From: Mesorhizobium sp. WSM3860
GTDB taxonomy: Bacteria > Pseudomonadota > Alphaproteobacteria > Rhizobiales > Rhizobiaceae
Length of the DNA: 64,000 bases
Assembly: GCF_002294995.1 (NCBI RefSeq)
Contig: NZ_NSGF01000008.1
Coordinates: 124,001 to 188,000 of the forward strand
Reading direction: 5' to 3'
Below, in pieces: positions 25,052-33,324 of the stretch. Position numbers and translations under genes: made by a program. Under the pieces are notes generated by a model. It was not told the DNA's origin. It did not search any database and was given only the letters and a program-made list of their open reading frames with translations. Numbering within the stretch: the first letter of the stretch is position 1; each line of letters opens with the position of its first letter.

Positions 25052-25790
25052 GGCCAAACGGCCCGGCGCAAGGGCGCAGCTCGCCGGCAGTTCGCGAGCA
25101 AAGCGCGAGGCGGTCCAGCCCTCCCTCTGGGACCGCCTCATCAACGACCTGCCCGGGCTGACGTCGGAGATCGAAGGGCTGCGTCGCCTGCTGGAAGAAG
25201 AACTCGGCGCCGAGCGCGTCGAGGCTCTTCTTGCCGGCAGCGCACGCGCCATCGATGCCGATGCGGAACTCACCCCCGACCAGAAGCGGCGCCTGCACCG
25301 TCTGGTGTTCCAAGCCGAACATCGCGCCGAGATCGAAAGCCGCGGCGTGGTGGTGTCGGCGCGGGTGCTCAGGGAAGCCGTCCGGCGCGACATCGAAGCC
25401 TTGTTCAACACCGAGCGCTTCGAGTCCGTTCCGATGCTTTCCGATGCCGAGCACGAACAGCCCCTGGACGAGCTGCCGTCGCTCGCAGACTTTCCGGAGG
25501 TGCGCCGCAGCGTCGTGAACTACGGCGTGCCGTCCTTCTCCGGCCGCTCGTCGCGGGACTTCGACCGCGATACCCTGGCGCGCGAGATCCGCGCGGTGCT
25601 CGCCACCTTCGAGCCGCGGCTCAAGGAAAGCGCCACGACGGTCAATGTCACCCTCGGCGACAAAAGCGTCGGCCTGAAGATCGAGATCGACGCCGTGCTG
25701 ATCATGACGCCGACGCCGGAACGCATGCGGCTGCGCACCACGATCAATCTCGACAACGGCTTGGCGCGAACCGAATTCCGGGAGACCTGA
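25032..25790 (+). CDS. tssE: Type VI baseplate protein TssE with a helical insertion
   Basis: A 252-residue protein of the gp25/TssE family (baseplate wedge). The usual start motif PSLWDRLINDLPG is at residues 30-43 and the usual REAVRRDIEALFNTERF at about 112-128. The gp25-like C-terminal half runs to the end (YGVPSFSG... EIRAVLATFEPRL... LKIEIDAVLI). Most TssE proteins are 140-180 residues. Here a mainly helical, acidic segment of about 65 residues separates the two conserved blocks. The start (ATGTCTATG) lies inside the hcp coding end, so translation is coupled. A second in-frame ATG is two codons later. Confidence 0.92.
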   Translation: MSMSASEAKRPGARAQLAGSSRAKREAVQPSLWDRLINDLPGLTSEIEGLRRLLEEELGAERVEALLAGSARAIDADAELTPDQKRRLHRLVFQAEHRAEIESRGVVVSARVLREAVRRDIEALFNTERFESVPMLSDAEHEQPLDELPSLADFPEVRRSVVNYGVPSFSGRSSRDFDRDTLAREIRAVLATFEPRLKESATTVNVTLGDKSVGLKIEIDAVLIMTPTPERMRLRTTINLDNGLARTEFRET

Positions 25791-25791
25791 G

Positions 25792-27666
25792 ATGGATCGG
25801 GTCTTCGTCGAATATTACGAAGAAGAACTGACCCATATCCGGGCGCTTGCCGCGGAATTCGCCGACATGCATCCGGCGGTCGCCCGCAACCTTTCCCTCG
25901 ACACCGTCCCCTGTCCGGACCCCTATGTCGAACGGCTGCTCGACGGCGTGGCCTTCCTTGCCGCGCGCACGCGGCTGAAGGTCGACGCCGAGCGCTCGCG
26001 CTTCTCGCGCGCCGTGCTCGATGTGCTTTATCCGGACCTTGTCACCCCGGCGCCGGCAACGGCGATGGCGGTGCTGAAACCCGGCCAGCAGGTGCAGTCG
26101 ATGATCGCCGGCCATACCGTCGCGCGCGGCACACGACTGGTCTCCAGCCTGCATCCGGGGCTGTCGACGCGGTCAACCTTCACCACCGCGCAAGAGATCA
26201 CGCTGTGGCCGATCGCGATCACCTCTGTCAGCTATTTCCAGGATCGCAGCGCGCTGGCTGCCGCCGGCATCGGCCCGGTCGGCGGCGCGCGCGGCGAGGC
26301 AGCGCTGCGCGTCGCGCTTGCGCGCACCGGAAAGGGCAAGCTCAGCGAGCTGTCGCTCGACCGCCTCGATCTCTATTTCGCCGGGCGCGCCAAGGCGCCG
26401 CTCCTGTTCGACGCGATCTTCGGGGCCTGCTTGGCCGTCGGCGCGCGGGTGGAAGGAAAGACCAATCTGCTATCGGCGCTGCCCGAGCCCGAAATGGTCG
26501 GCATCCGCGACGACGAGGCGCTGATGCCGCGCACCCGCCCGACCTTCGAGGGCTACCGGCTGCTGCGCGAGTATTTCATGATCCCCGAACGCTTCCACTA
26601 TGTGCGGGTCGCCGGCCTCCAGCCGGTAGTGCGCAAAAGCGAGGCGGGAATAGAGATCATCTTCCTGTTCCGGCGCCCGGTGCCCGAGCTCGCCGATGTG
26701 ACGCCGGCCGATTTCGAGCTCTTCGTGACGCCGCTGATCAATCTCTTCGAACGGGAATGCAACGTCATCGAGATCGACCCGCGCAGGACACGGCAAGTGC
26801 TGCATGCCGACCGAACCCGGGCGCGCGACTTCGAGATCTTCCGCGTCACCCGAGTGGAGGATGCCGACGCGGAGGGCATCGAGGCCGAGATTCCCGAGCT
26901 TTTCAGCCTGGGGCAGAACCGCGGCAGCGGCTGGGTCTATTCGACCGAGCGGCGCCCTCGCAGGGCCACCGAAGATGAACGGCGCGACGGCCTGACCCGC
27001 ACCTCCTACACGGGCGACGACGTTTTCCTCTCGGTGTCGCGCCCGGCCGGCAACCCGGCCAACCGGCCGCTCAAGCGCCTCGACATCATGGCGCTTTGCA
27101 CCAATCGCGACCTGCCGATCCTCGACGACACGCCGACCCTGACGCTGGAGACGGCGGACCCGGTGGAGGCCGTCAGGCTGCTCGGCGCGTTGCGGCCGCC
27201 TCAGCCGTCGATCCCGGCGTCGCTGCCGGCGGGCGCCGAAGGCGAATCCCGCGCCGACAATCTCGCTTGGCGGCTGGTGGCGCAGCTTTCGCTCAACTTC
27301 CTGAGTCTCGCCAAGGAAGGCCGCGGCGTCGATCCGTTGCATGCGCTGCTCGATCTTTATGCCGACCGCGGCGACCCGAGCCTCGCCCGCAACGTGCATT
27401 CGATCACCCGCATCGACTCGCGCCCGGTGATCGAGCGGCTCAAGATCGACGGGCCGATGTGCTTCGGGCGCGGCACTGAAGTGACGCTGCATGTCGACCA
27501 GTCGGTGCTGGCGGGGCAAAGCACGCTTTTGCTTTCGGCCCTGCTGGCGCGCCTGTTTGCCCGCCATGCCGGGATAAACGGTTTCGTGCGGACACGCACG
27601 CGGCTGCTGCAGAAGCAGGAGGATGTGCCATGGCCGATGACGCCCGGCAATCGCTACCTGATCTAG
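25792..27666 (+). CDS. tssF: Type VI baseplate protein TssF (ImpG/VasA)
   Basis: A 624-residue baseplate wedge protein. The N-terminus VEYYEEELTHIRALAAEFADMHP is a TssF signature, followed by DPYVERLLDGVAFLAARTRLK. A later mark is LPxxRPTFEGYRLLREYF (residues 240-262) and the C-terminal MCFGRGTEVTLHVD block. The ATG follows the tssE stop by one base. It forms the wedge with TssE, TssG and TssK. Its 3' end overlaps tssG by 37 bases. Confidence 0.96.
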   Translation: MDRVFVEYYEEELTHIRALAAEFADMHPAVARNLSLDTVPCPDPYVERLLDGVAFLAARTRLKVDAERSRFSRAVLDVLYPDLVTPAPATAMAVLKPGQQVQSMIAGHTVARGTRLVSSLHPGLSTRSTFTTAQEITLWPIAITSVSYFQDRSALAAAGIGPVGGARGEAALRVALARTGKGKLSELSLDRLDLYFAGRAKAPLLFDAIFGACLAVGARVEGKTNLLSALPEPEMVGIRDDEALMPRTRPTFEGYRLLREYFMIPERFHYVRVAGLQPVVRKSEAGIEIIFLFRRPVPELADVTPADFELFVTPLINLFERECNVIEIDPRRTRQVLHADRTRARDFEIFRVTRVEDADAEGIEAEIPELFSLGQNRGSGWVYSTERRPRRATEDERRDGLTRTSYTGDDVFLSVSRPAGNPANRPLKRLDIMALCTNRDLPILDDTPTLTLETADPVEAVRLLGALRPPQPSIPASLPAGAEGESRADNLAWRLVAQLSLNFLSLAKEGRGVDPLHALLDLYADRGDPSLARNVHSITRIDSRPVIERLKIDGPMCFGRGTEVTLHVDQSVLAGQSTLLLSALLARLFARHAGINGFVRTRTRLLQKQEDVPWPMTPGNRYLI

Positions 27667-28712
27667 CGCGGCCCGCCCCGAGCGAAGCCGCCCCGGACGG
27701 AATCGGGGCGTTGTCGGAAAGCTTCGACTTCTTCGAGCTGCTGCGCCGGCTGGAGCAGCGGGGCGGGCTGTTCGGCTATTCCGGTCAGGCCAATCGCGAG
27801 CCGGCGCGGCTCGGCCAGCATGTGCGCCTGAGCTTCTCGGCCAGGGACGTGATGAAATTCCAGGAGGCGGGCGAAAAGGCTCCGGCGCGGGTGACCGTCG
27901 CCAATCTCGGACTGCTCGGGCCCGAAGGGCCGATGCCGCTGCATCTGACGCGCTGGGTGCTTGACCGGCTGTCGCAGCGCTGGTTCACCGGCACGCAAGC
28001 GGAGCAAACCAGCGACACAACCTTCGTCGACTTCGTCAACATCCTGCAGCACCGGATGATCGCGCTTTACTACCGCGCCTGGGCCGACGCACATCCGGCG
28101 GTGCAGGTCGAGCGCTCGGTCGGCGGACGCGTCCGCGCCATGCTGGAAGCAATGTCCGGGATCGGTCTTCCCGGCACCCAGGATCCCGAACTCGACACGG
28201 TGCGGCTGCGCCAGGCCGGATCGCTGGCCAGCCAGGTCGACGGTCCGGAACGGCTGACCTTGTTTCTTGCCACCGCCTTCAAGGTGCCGGTCGAGATCAA
28301 GGAATTCGTCGCTTCCTGGATCACCATACCGGCGGCACTGCAGAGCCGCGTCGGCAAGGCCTATGCGGCGCTCGGGCGCGGGGCCACGATCGGTCCGCGC
28401 GTCTTCAGCCGCCAGAGCCGGATCGAGTTGCGCGTCGGCCCGCTCGATCTCGACGACTTCAAGTCGTTCTTGCCCGGAGAGCGGCGCCTTAGCCTCTTCA
28501 AGAAAGCGGTGCGCGATATGATCGGCGAAGCGCTGGATGTCGATTTGCGCATCGTGCTTGCGCGCGACGCCGTGCCGCCGCCCCGTATCGGAACCGTCCA
28601 GCTCGGCCGAACCTCCTGGCTTGCGCGCCTCGCCGAGAAGGGAGACGCCGACGATCTCAAGCTGCGCACTATCGTCGGCTGGCGGCCGGAAATGGCGGAG
28701 GCGGCTGCATGA
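27630..28712 (+). CDS. tssG: Type VI baseplate protein TssG (ImpH/VasB)
   Basis: A 360-residue TssG. Recognisable segments: FDFFELLRRLEQR near residue 31, VRLSFSARDVMKFQEAG, and LGLLGPEGPMPLHLTRW, a family hallmark; C-terminal VGWRPEMAEAA is also typical. AGGAGG lies six bases before the ATG within the end of tssF. It is the TssF partner in the baseplate wedge. The stop overlaps the tagH start (ATGA). Confidence 0.95.
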   Translation: MADDARQSLPDLARPAPSEAAPDGIGALSESFDFFELLRRLEQRGGLFGYSGQANREPARLGQHVRLSFSARDVMKFQEAGEKAPARVTVANLGLLGPEGPMPLHLTRWVLDRLSQRWFTGTQAEQTSDTTFVDFVNILQHRMIALYYRAWADAHPAVQVERSVGGRVRAMLEAMSGIGLPGTQDPELDTVRLRQAGSLASQVDGPERLTLFLATAFKVPVEIKEFVASWITIPAALQSRVGKAYAALGRGATIGPRVFSRQSRIELRVGPLDLDDFKSFLPGERRLSLFKKAVRDMIGEALDVDLRIVLARDAVPPPRIGTVQLGRTSWLARLAEKGDADDLKLRTIVGWRPEMAEAAA

Positions 28713-30157
28713 GCCTGCTGCTGACGCTGGAACAAGGCCCGCGCTCCCAGGTGGTCAGGCAGACCCGGCTGGACGAAGGCGAGCTGGTGATCGGGCGCAG
28801 CGCCGATGCCGGCTGGCAGATCGAGGATCCGGACATGTTCGTGTCGCGCGCCCATTGCAAGATCAGCGGCGGCCGCGACGGCTACTTCGTCACCGACACG
28901 TCGAGCAGCGGGCTGTTCATCGACGATTCCGACAGCCCGCTCGGCACCGGCAGGTCGGCACGGCTGCAAAGCGGCATGCGTTTGAGACTTGGCGACTACG
29001 TGCTCTATGTCGAGGTCCAGCCAAGCGCGAGCCAGACATCGGTCGGTCAGGTTGCCAACCATTCTGCCGCCGCCTGGTCGGCGCCTCAGCCGCGATCTTC
29101 GCCCAGCATCGGCGGCGACGATTTCTTTTCGGCCAAGGTCGAGGAGGAGCCGCGGCGGCCGCGGCCGGCCGATCTGCCGGACCCGTTCGAGCAGCCTGTG
29201 CCCGGCGCGTATGACCGCGCCTCGAACCAGCGCAGTTCGCCCGCCTTCGACGACCCATTCAGCCTCGACCCCGTGGCGACACCGGCCTCGGATGACGACT
29301 CGGCAATTGGCCAGTCCGATCCGTTTGGCTTCGGCGACATGCCGTCGCGCAGCGATACGGCGCAGCCGGCGCCGAAACCGACCGGCCTCGACGACTTCGG
29401 CTTCGGCCCAGCCGCGACGCCGGCCTCCGCCAACGGCGCCCATCCGGCCGGTCGCGGCGAGCAGCCGGGCGAAAAGCCGCGGGTCGCTCCTGCGTGGGAC
29501 ATGCCGGCGCGCACGGCCGAGCCGCCGCCTCCGCCGCGGCCGGTTCCCGCGCCCAGGCCGTCCCGCGCAGCTCAGCCTGCGCCCGGCGATATGGCGCTGC
29601 GCGCCGCCTTCCTGCGCGGCATGGGGGTCGAGGAGGCCGATTTTCTCGGGCGCGACGCGATTGCCGAAATGGAGAAATTCGGGCGCGAGTACCGGCTGAT
29701 GCTGGACGGCCTGATGCAGCTTCTGCGCAAGCGCGCCGAGGAAAAGGGCAGCGCGCGCGTTGCCCAGACGGTGGTCGGCGCCTCCGAGGTCAACCCGCTC
29801 AAATTCCTGCCGACGGTCGAGGATGTCATCGTCACCATAATCTCGGAACGCAGCCCCGGCTTCCTCTCCGGCGAGGCGGCGATCGGCGATGCGGTGAAGG
29901 ATCTGGCGCAGCACCACGTGCGCGCCTGGCGCGGCGTTCAGGCAGCGCTGCGGCGCATGATCGACCGGTTCGATCCGGCGGCGATCGAGGAAGAGCTGAA
30001 ATCCAATTCCGCGATCGGCAACCTGCTTGCGGGCGGCCGCAACGCCAAGCTGTGGGAGCTTTACCAGAAACGCCATCGCGACATCGCCCAAAGCGCGGAA
30101 TCGAGTTTCCTGGGCGAGATCGGGGCAGACTTCAGGGATGCATACGAAGAGGAGTAG
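28709..30157 (+). CDS. tagH: FHA-domain type VI protein TagH (first copy)
   Basis: A 482-residue cytosolic scaffold. The N-terminal forkhead-associated domain (about residues 20-95) has VIGRSADAGWQIEDPD, VSRAHC and the strand TDTSSSGLFID, which bind phosphothreonine. A Pro/Ala/Asp-rich linker follows (about 110-290). The C-terminal type VI FHA domain contains MALRAAFLRGMGVEEADF and NPLKFLPTVEDV. In other systems Fha is the switch phosphorylated by PpkA and dephosphorylated by PppA; both enzymes are encoded at 52810-56129. A paralogue lies at 46208-47290. Confidence 0.93.
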   Translation: MSLLLTLEQGPRSQVVRQTRLDEGELVIGRSADAGWQIEDPDMFVSRAHCKISGGRDGYFVTDTSSSGLFIDDSDSPLGTGRSARLQSGMRLRLGDYVLYVEVQPSASQTSVGQVANHSAAAWSAPQPRSSPSIGGDDFFSAKVEEEPRRPRPADLPDPFEQPVPGAYDRASNQRSSPAFDDPFSLDPVATPASDDDSAIGQSDPFGFGDMPSRSDTAQPAPKPTGLDDFGFGPAATPASANGAHPAGRGEQPGEKPRVAPAWDMPARTAEPPPPPRPVPAPRPSRAAQPAPGDMALRAAFLRGMGVEEADFLGRDAIAEMEKFGREYRLMLDGLMQLLRKRAEEKGSARVAQTVVGASEVNPLKFLPTVEDVIVTIISERSPGFLSGEAAIGDAVKDLAQHHVRAWRGVQAALRRMIDRFDPAAIEEELKSNSAIGNLLAGGRNAKLWELYQKRHRDIAQSAESSFLGEIGADFRDAYEEE

Positions 30158-30160
30158 GAC

Positions 30161-30613
30161 ATGATCGATCGACGCGAATTCATCGTTGCCCTCGGCGCGA
30201 CGGGGCTGCTTGCGGCTTGCCAGAGCGGCCCGCCGAAACCATCGGTTATCTCGGTCAACGTGACCGGTGGCGCCGGCATGAATCCGGGACCCGGCGGCGG
30301 CGATCGGCCGGTGACTGTCCTGGTGATGCGGCTTGCCAGCACCGGCAAGTTCAATTCGGCCGATTATTTCGCGCTGCAGGGCGATGCCGGGTCCGCACTT
30401 GGGGCCGACCTCATCGGATCCGACTCGATCTCGGTCGCGCCGGGCAAGACGGCGGCCAAGACCATCACGGTCGAACCGAACGCGACGGCGCTTGGCTTCG
30501 TCGCGCTCATCCGCGAACCCGGCGGCAGGAACTGGCGCACGACCAAGTCGGTGTCGGCGGGATCGAAATTCACCATCAACGTCACGCTAGGCGGCGGCGG
30601 TATTTCCGCCTGA
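30161..30613 (+). CDS. tssJ: Type VI outer-membrane lipoprotein TssJ (VasD)
   Basis: A 150-residue lipoprotein of the membrane complex. The lipobox LAAC gives a lipidated C20. The mature part shows the VNVTGGAGMNPGPGG and RPVTVLVMRL segments and the beta-sandwich FALQGD... PNATALGFVALIREPG typical of TssJ, which contacts the TssM periplasmic domain. The signal peptide starts MIDRREFIVALG; the R4-R5-E-F pair resembles a twin-arginine motif, unusual for TssJ. The gene lies between tagH and tssK with short spacers. Only one tssJ was found, although tssL and tssM are duplicated. Confidence 0.92.
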   Translation: MIDRREFIVALGATGLLAACQSGPPKPSVISVNVTGGAGMNPGPGGGDRPVTVLVMRLASTGKFNSADYFALQGDAGSALGADLIGSDSISVAPGKTAAKTITVEPNATALGFVALIREPGGRNWRTTKSVSAGSKFTINVTLGGGGISA

Positions 30614-30650
30614 CGGCGAGGCAGCAGTTGGCAGTGCAGAGAGCAGCGGC

Positions 30651-31985
30651 ATGAGCGACGCAAACAGGGTGCTATGGTCCGAGGGGCTCTTCCTGAGAAC
30701 CCAGCATTTCCAGCAGCAGGATCGGTTCTTCGAGGCGATGGTGCGCGGCGCGCTGCAGGCCGGCCAGCTCCATACGTTCGGCTTCCAGCAGCTGACGCTC
30801 GATCAATCGCTGCTCGATGCAGGCCAGGTTTCCATCGTGTCTGCCCGGGGTATTTTCCCCGACGGCACGCCCTTCTCCATCCCGGAAATGATGGATGCGC
30901 CGAAACCGCTGCCGGTCACGGCCGACACCGGCGCCGGGCCGGTGCTGGTCGCGCTGCCGCTCGAGCCGCCCGGCGGCGTCGGTTTCGACCCGGCGCATGC
31001 CGCGTCGACCGGAGCGCGCTATCACGGCAGGATCGTGTCGGTGCGCGATTCGGTGCAGGGCGGCGCCGACCCGGAAGAAATCGAGATCGCCCGGCCGCAG
31101 GCGGTGCTGCTTGCGCCGGGCAAATCGGTCGGCGGCTACACCGCGCTGCCGGTCGCCGACATCAAGGGCGTGCGGGCCGACGGTGGCGTCTCGCTCGACG
31201 AGAGCTTCCTGCCGCCGACGCTGATCACCGGCGCCGTCGCCTGGTATCGGCAATTGCTGCAGGAGGTCGTCACCGGTCTCGACCAGATCGCCGAAGCGCA
31301 CGGCAAGATGGTGATGGGCGGGCCCGGCCGCAGCGTCGAGGACCTGCTGATGCTCCACCTTGCCAATGCGGCCAAGCCGCGGCTCGCCCACATGCTGGCG
31401 CAGGATGTCTTCCATCCGGCCGAGCTCTACCTCGAGCTCGCCGGCCTCGCCGGCGAAATGGCGACCTATGGCTCCAGCTCGCGCCGGCTCGGCGAGCTGC
31501 CGGCCTATGACCACATGGCGCCCGGCCCGGCCTACATGGCGCTGGCGGACGCCTTGCGGTCGCTGATCCTCAGCCTGCGCTATATCGAGCCGAAATCGCG
31601 CGCGCTGCCGGTCATGCGGCATGCGACCAACGTCTGGAAGGTGCGCATCGACAATCCGAAGCTTTTGGTGGCCAGCCGCATCGTCATCCGCGTCGGCTCC
31701 GAACTGTCGGAAGACGCGCTACGCAAGATCTTCGTCAACCAGGCGACCGTCGGCTCGGCGGACCAGTTCGAGGGGCTGTGGAAGTCGCGCCTGCCAGGCA
31801 TTCCGCTGAAGCCGCTGCATTCGCAGCCGCGCGAAATCCCCTATGACGGCGACCGGCTGTGCCTGGAACTGGACCAGAAGAGCGAGCATTGGGCTTCGCT
31901 GCTCGACGCGCCCGGTTTCGTCATTGGCGTTTCCGGTGTGCTGCCGAGCGAGCCGCAGGTCGACTGCTATTCGGTGAACAGGTGA
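30651..31985 (+). CDS. tssK: Type VI baseplate protein TssK (ImpJ/VasE)
   Basis: A 444-residue TssK, the trimeric adaptor between baseplate and membrane complex. The start is a strong signature (NRVLWSEGLFLRTQHFQQQDRFFE), followed by a shell domain, neck and the C-terminal head that binds TssL/TssM. Length is normal. It lies 37 bases after tssJ and four bases before tssL. Confidence 0.96.
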   Translation: MSDANRVLWSEGLFLRTQHFQQQDRFFEAMVRGALQAGQLHTFGFQQLTLDQSLLDAGQVSIVSARGIFPDGTPFSIPEMMDAPKPLPVTADTGAGPVLVALPLEPPGGVGFDPAHAASTGARYHGRIVSVRDSVQGGADPEEIEIARPQAVLLAPGKSVGGYTALPVADIKGVRADGGVSLDESFLPPTLITGAVAWYRQLLQEVVTGLDQIAEAHGKMVMGGPGRSVEDLLMLHLANAAKPRLAHMLAQDVFHPAELYLELAGLAGEMATYGSSSRRLGELPAYDHMAPGPAYMALADALRSLILSLRYIEPKSRALPVMRHATNVWKVRIDNPKLLVASRIVIRVGSELSEDALRKIFVNQATVGSADQFEGLWKSRLPGIPLKPLHSQPREIPYDGDRLCLELDQKSEHWASLLDAPGFVIGVSGVLPSEPQVDCYSVNR

Positions 31986-31989
31986 GGCC

Positions 31990-33324
31990 ATGAGCCGGGA
32001 TGATCCTTTCGGACTGTCGGAGGATCGCGAACGCACGCGCATCAGGCTGACGGGCGCTTCGCCCCGGCCGATGGCGCCGCTGGCGCCGGGCGCGCCGGTC
32101 AAGCGCGCGCGCGCCCATCCCAATGTGCTGATCAATACCTTCGCGCCGCTGCTCGAATTCGCGCCGGAGCTGGAAAGCGCGCTGGCGCCCGAGAACCCGG
32201 AAGTGCTGCGCACGCGCCTGCTCGACGAGCTCGTGCGCGCACGCGATGCCGCGATGGCCGCGGGCTCGTCGCTGGAGCGGGCCGATCAGGCCGCCTGGGC
32301 GGTGGCGGCCTTGCTCGACGACCTCGCGCTCAACACGCCCTGGGGCGGCGCCAGCGCCTGGCCGCGCCAGCCGCTGGTGGTGATGCTGCGCGGCGACGTC
32401 GATGCCGGCACGCAGTTTTTCTCGCGGCTCGACGAACTGGAGCGGCATCCGAACCGCGACCGCGAAATGCTGGAGCTGCAGTATTATTGCCTGGCGCTCG
32501 GCTTCCGCGGCAAATATCGCGTGCCTGGCCGCGCCGGCGACCGCTCGCTCAACGCCGTTCGCGTGGCGGCGGCGCGCTTCCTGCGCAATGCCGACGCCGA
32601 AGACGCGCCGCTGTCGCCGAACTGGAAGGGCGTGATCGCCTCGGACGAGCCGCAGCGCTTCATCGTGCCGATCTGGGTGATGGCGCTGGCGGCCGTGGTC
32701 ATCGCCGCCGCCGCTTATGTTGGCCTTTCGATGGGGCTGCGCAGTCAGGCGGTCGAGCTCTCCGCCCTGGTCCGCGCTTTGCCGCCGCCCTCGCGGGGCG
32801 ACGTCACCCGCGCCGCGCCCAAGGTCGACGCGCCCGAACCCGAGGCGCCGCAGCCGGAACCGGTCGATTTTGCGCTGCTGCCTGAATTCAAGGCCGAGGC
32901 GCCGGATGGTCTCAAGGAGGCGCTGAGCGGCACCGAGAGCGTGTCGCTGGCCAAGCTCGTCATCCAGTCTTCCAACCCCGAGCTGTTCCAGTCGTCGCGG
33001 CCGACGCTTACACAGGGCTATGAGCCGCTGGTGGAGTCGATCGCCAAGGTGATCCTCGCCAATCAGGAGCTGATCGGGAACGTCACGGTGGTCGGCCACA
33101 CCGACAATGTGCGCCTGCAGAAATCCAACCCGCTTTCGTCCAACCAGCGGCTGTCGGAGGCGCGCGCCGAGACCATAGCCAACCTTCTGGTGCAGGCCGG
33201 CGTGCCGCAGGAGCGCATCCATGCCGAAGGCCGCGCCGAGACGGACCCGGTGGCCGACAACTCGACGCGCGAGGGCCGCGCGCTCAACCGCCGTGTCGAG
33301 GTCCTGGTCGAGAAGAGGCTCTGA
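31990..33324 (+). CDS. tssL: Type VI membrane protein TssL with OmpA domain (first copy)
   Basis: A 444-residue DotU/IcmH-type TssL extended by a peptidoglycan-binding OmpA domain. The cytoplasmic hook domain is at residues 40-215 (LDELVRARDAAMAAGS, ALLDDLALNTPWG, LELQYYCLALGFRGKYR). One transmembrane helix lies at about 223-248 (WVMALAAVVIAAAAYVGL). The periplasmic OmpA domain has VVGHTDNVRLQ, then LSEARAETIANLL and ALNRRVEVLV. It anchors the membrane complex to TssM and the cell wall. The stop overlaps the tssM start by one base. A paralogue is at 47568-49100. Confidence 0.95.
   Translation: MSRDDPFGLSEDRERTRIRLTGASPRPMAPLAPGAPVKRARAHPNVLINTFAPLLEFAPELESALAPENPEVLRTRLLDELVRARDAAMAAGSSLERADQAAWAVAALLDDLALNTPWGGASAWPRQPLVVMLRGDVDAGTQFFSRLDELERHPNRDREMLELQYYCLALGFRGKYRVPGRAGDRSLNAVRVAAARFLRNADAEDAPLSPNWKGVIASDEPQRFIVPIWVMALAAVVIAAAAYVGLSMGLRSQAVELSALVRALPPPSRGDVTRAAPKVDAPEPEAPQPEPVDFALLPEFKAEAPDGLKEALSGTESVSLAKLVIQSSNPELFQSSRPTLTQGYEPLVESIAKVILANQELIGNVTVVGHTDNVRLQKSNPLSSNQRLSEARAETIANLLVQAGVPQERIHAEGRAETDPVADNSTREGRALNRRVEVLVEKRL

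Noticed and set aside
28361..30091. Open - strand frame opposite tssG and tagH
   Set aside because: No motif, low-complexity Arg/Gly/Ala composition, and fully covered by two well-supported genes.
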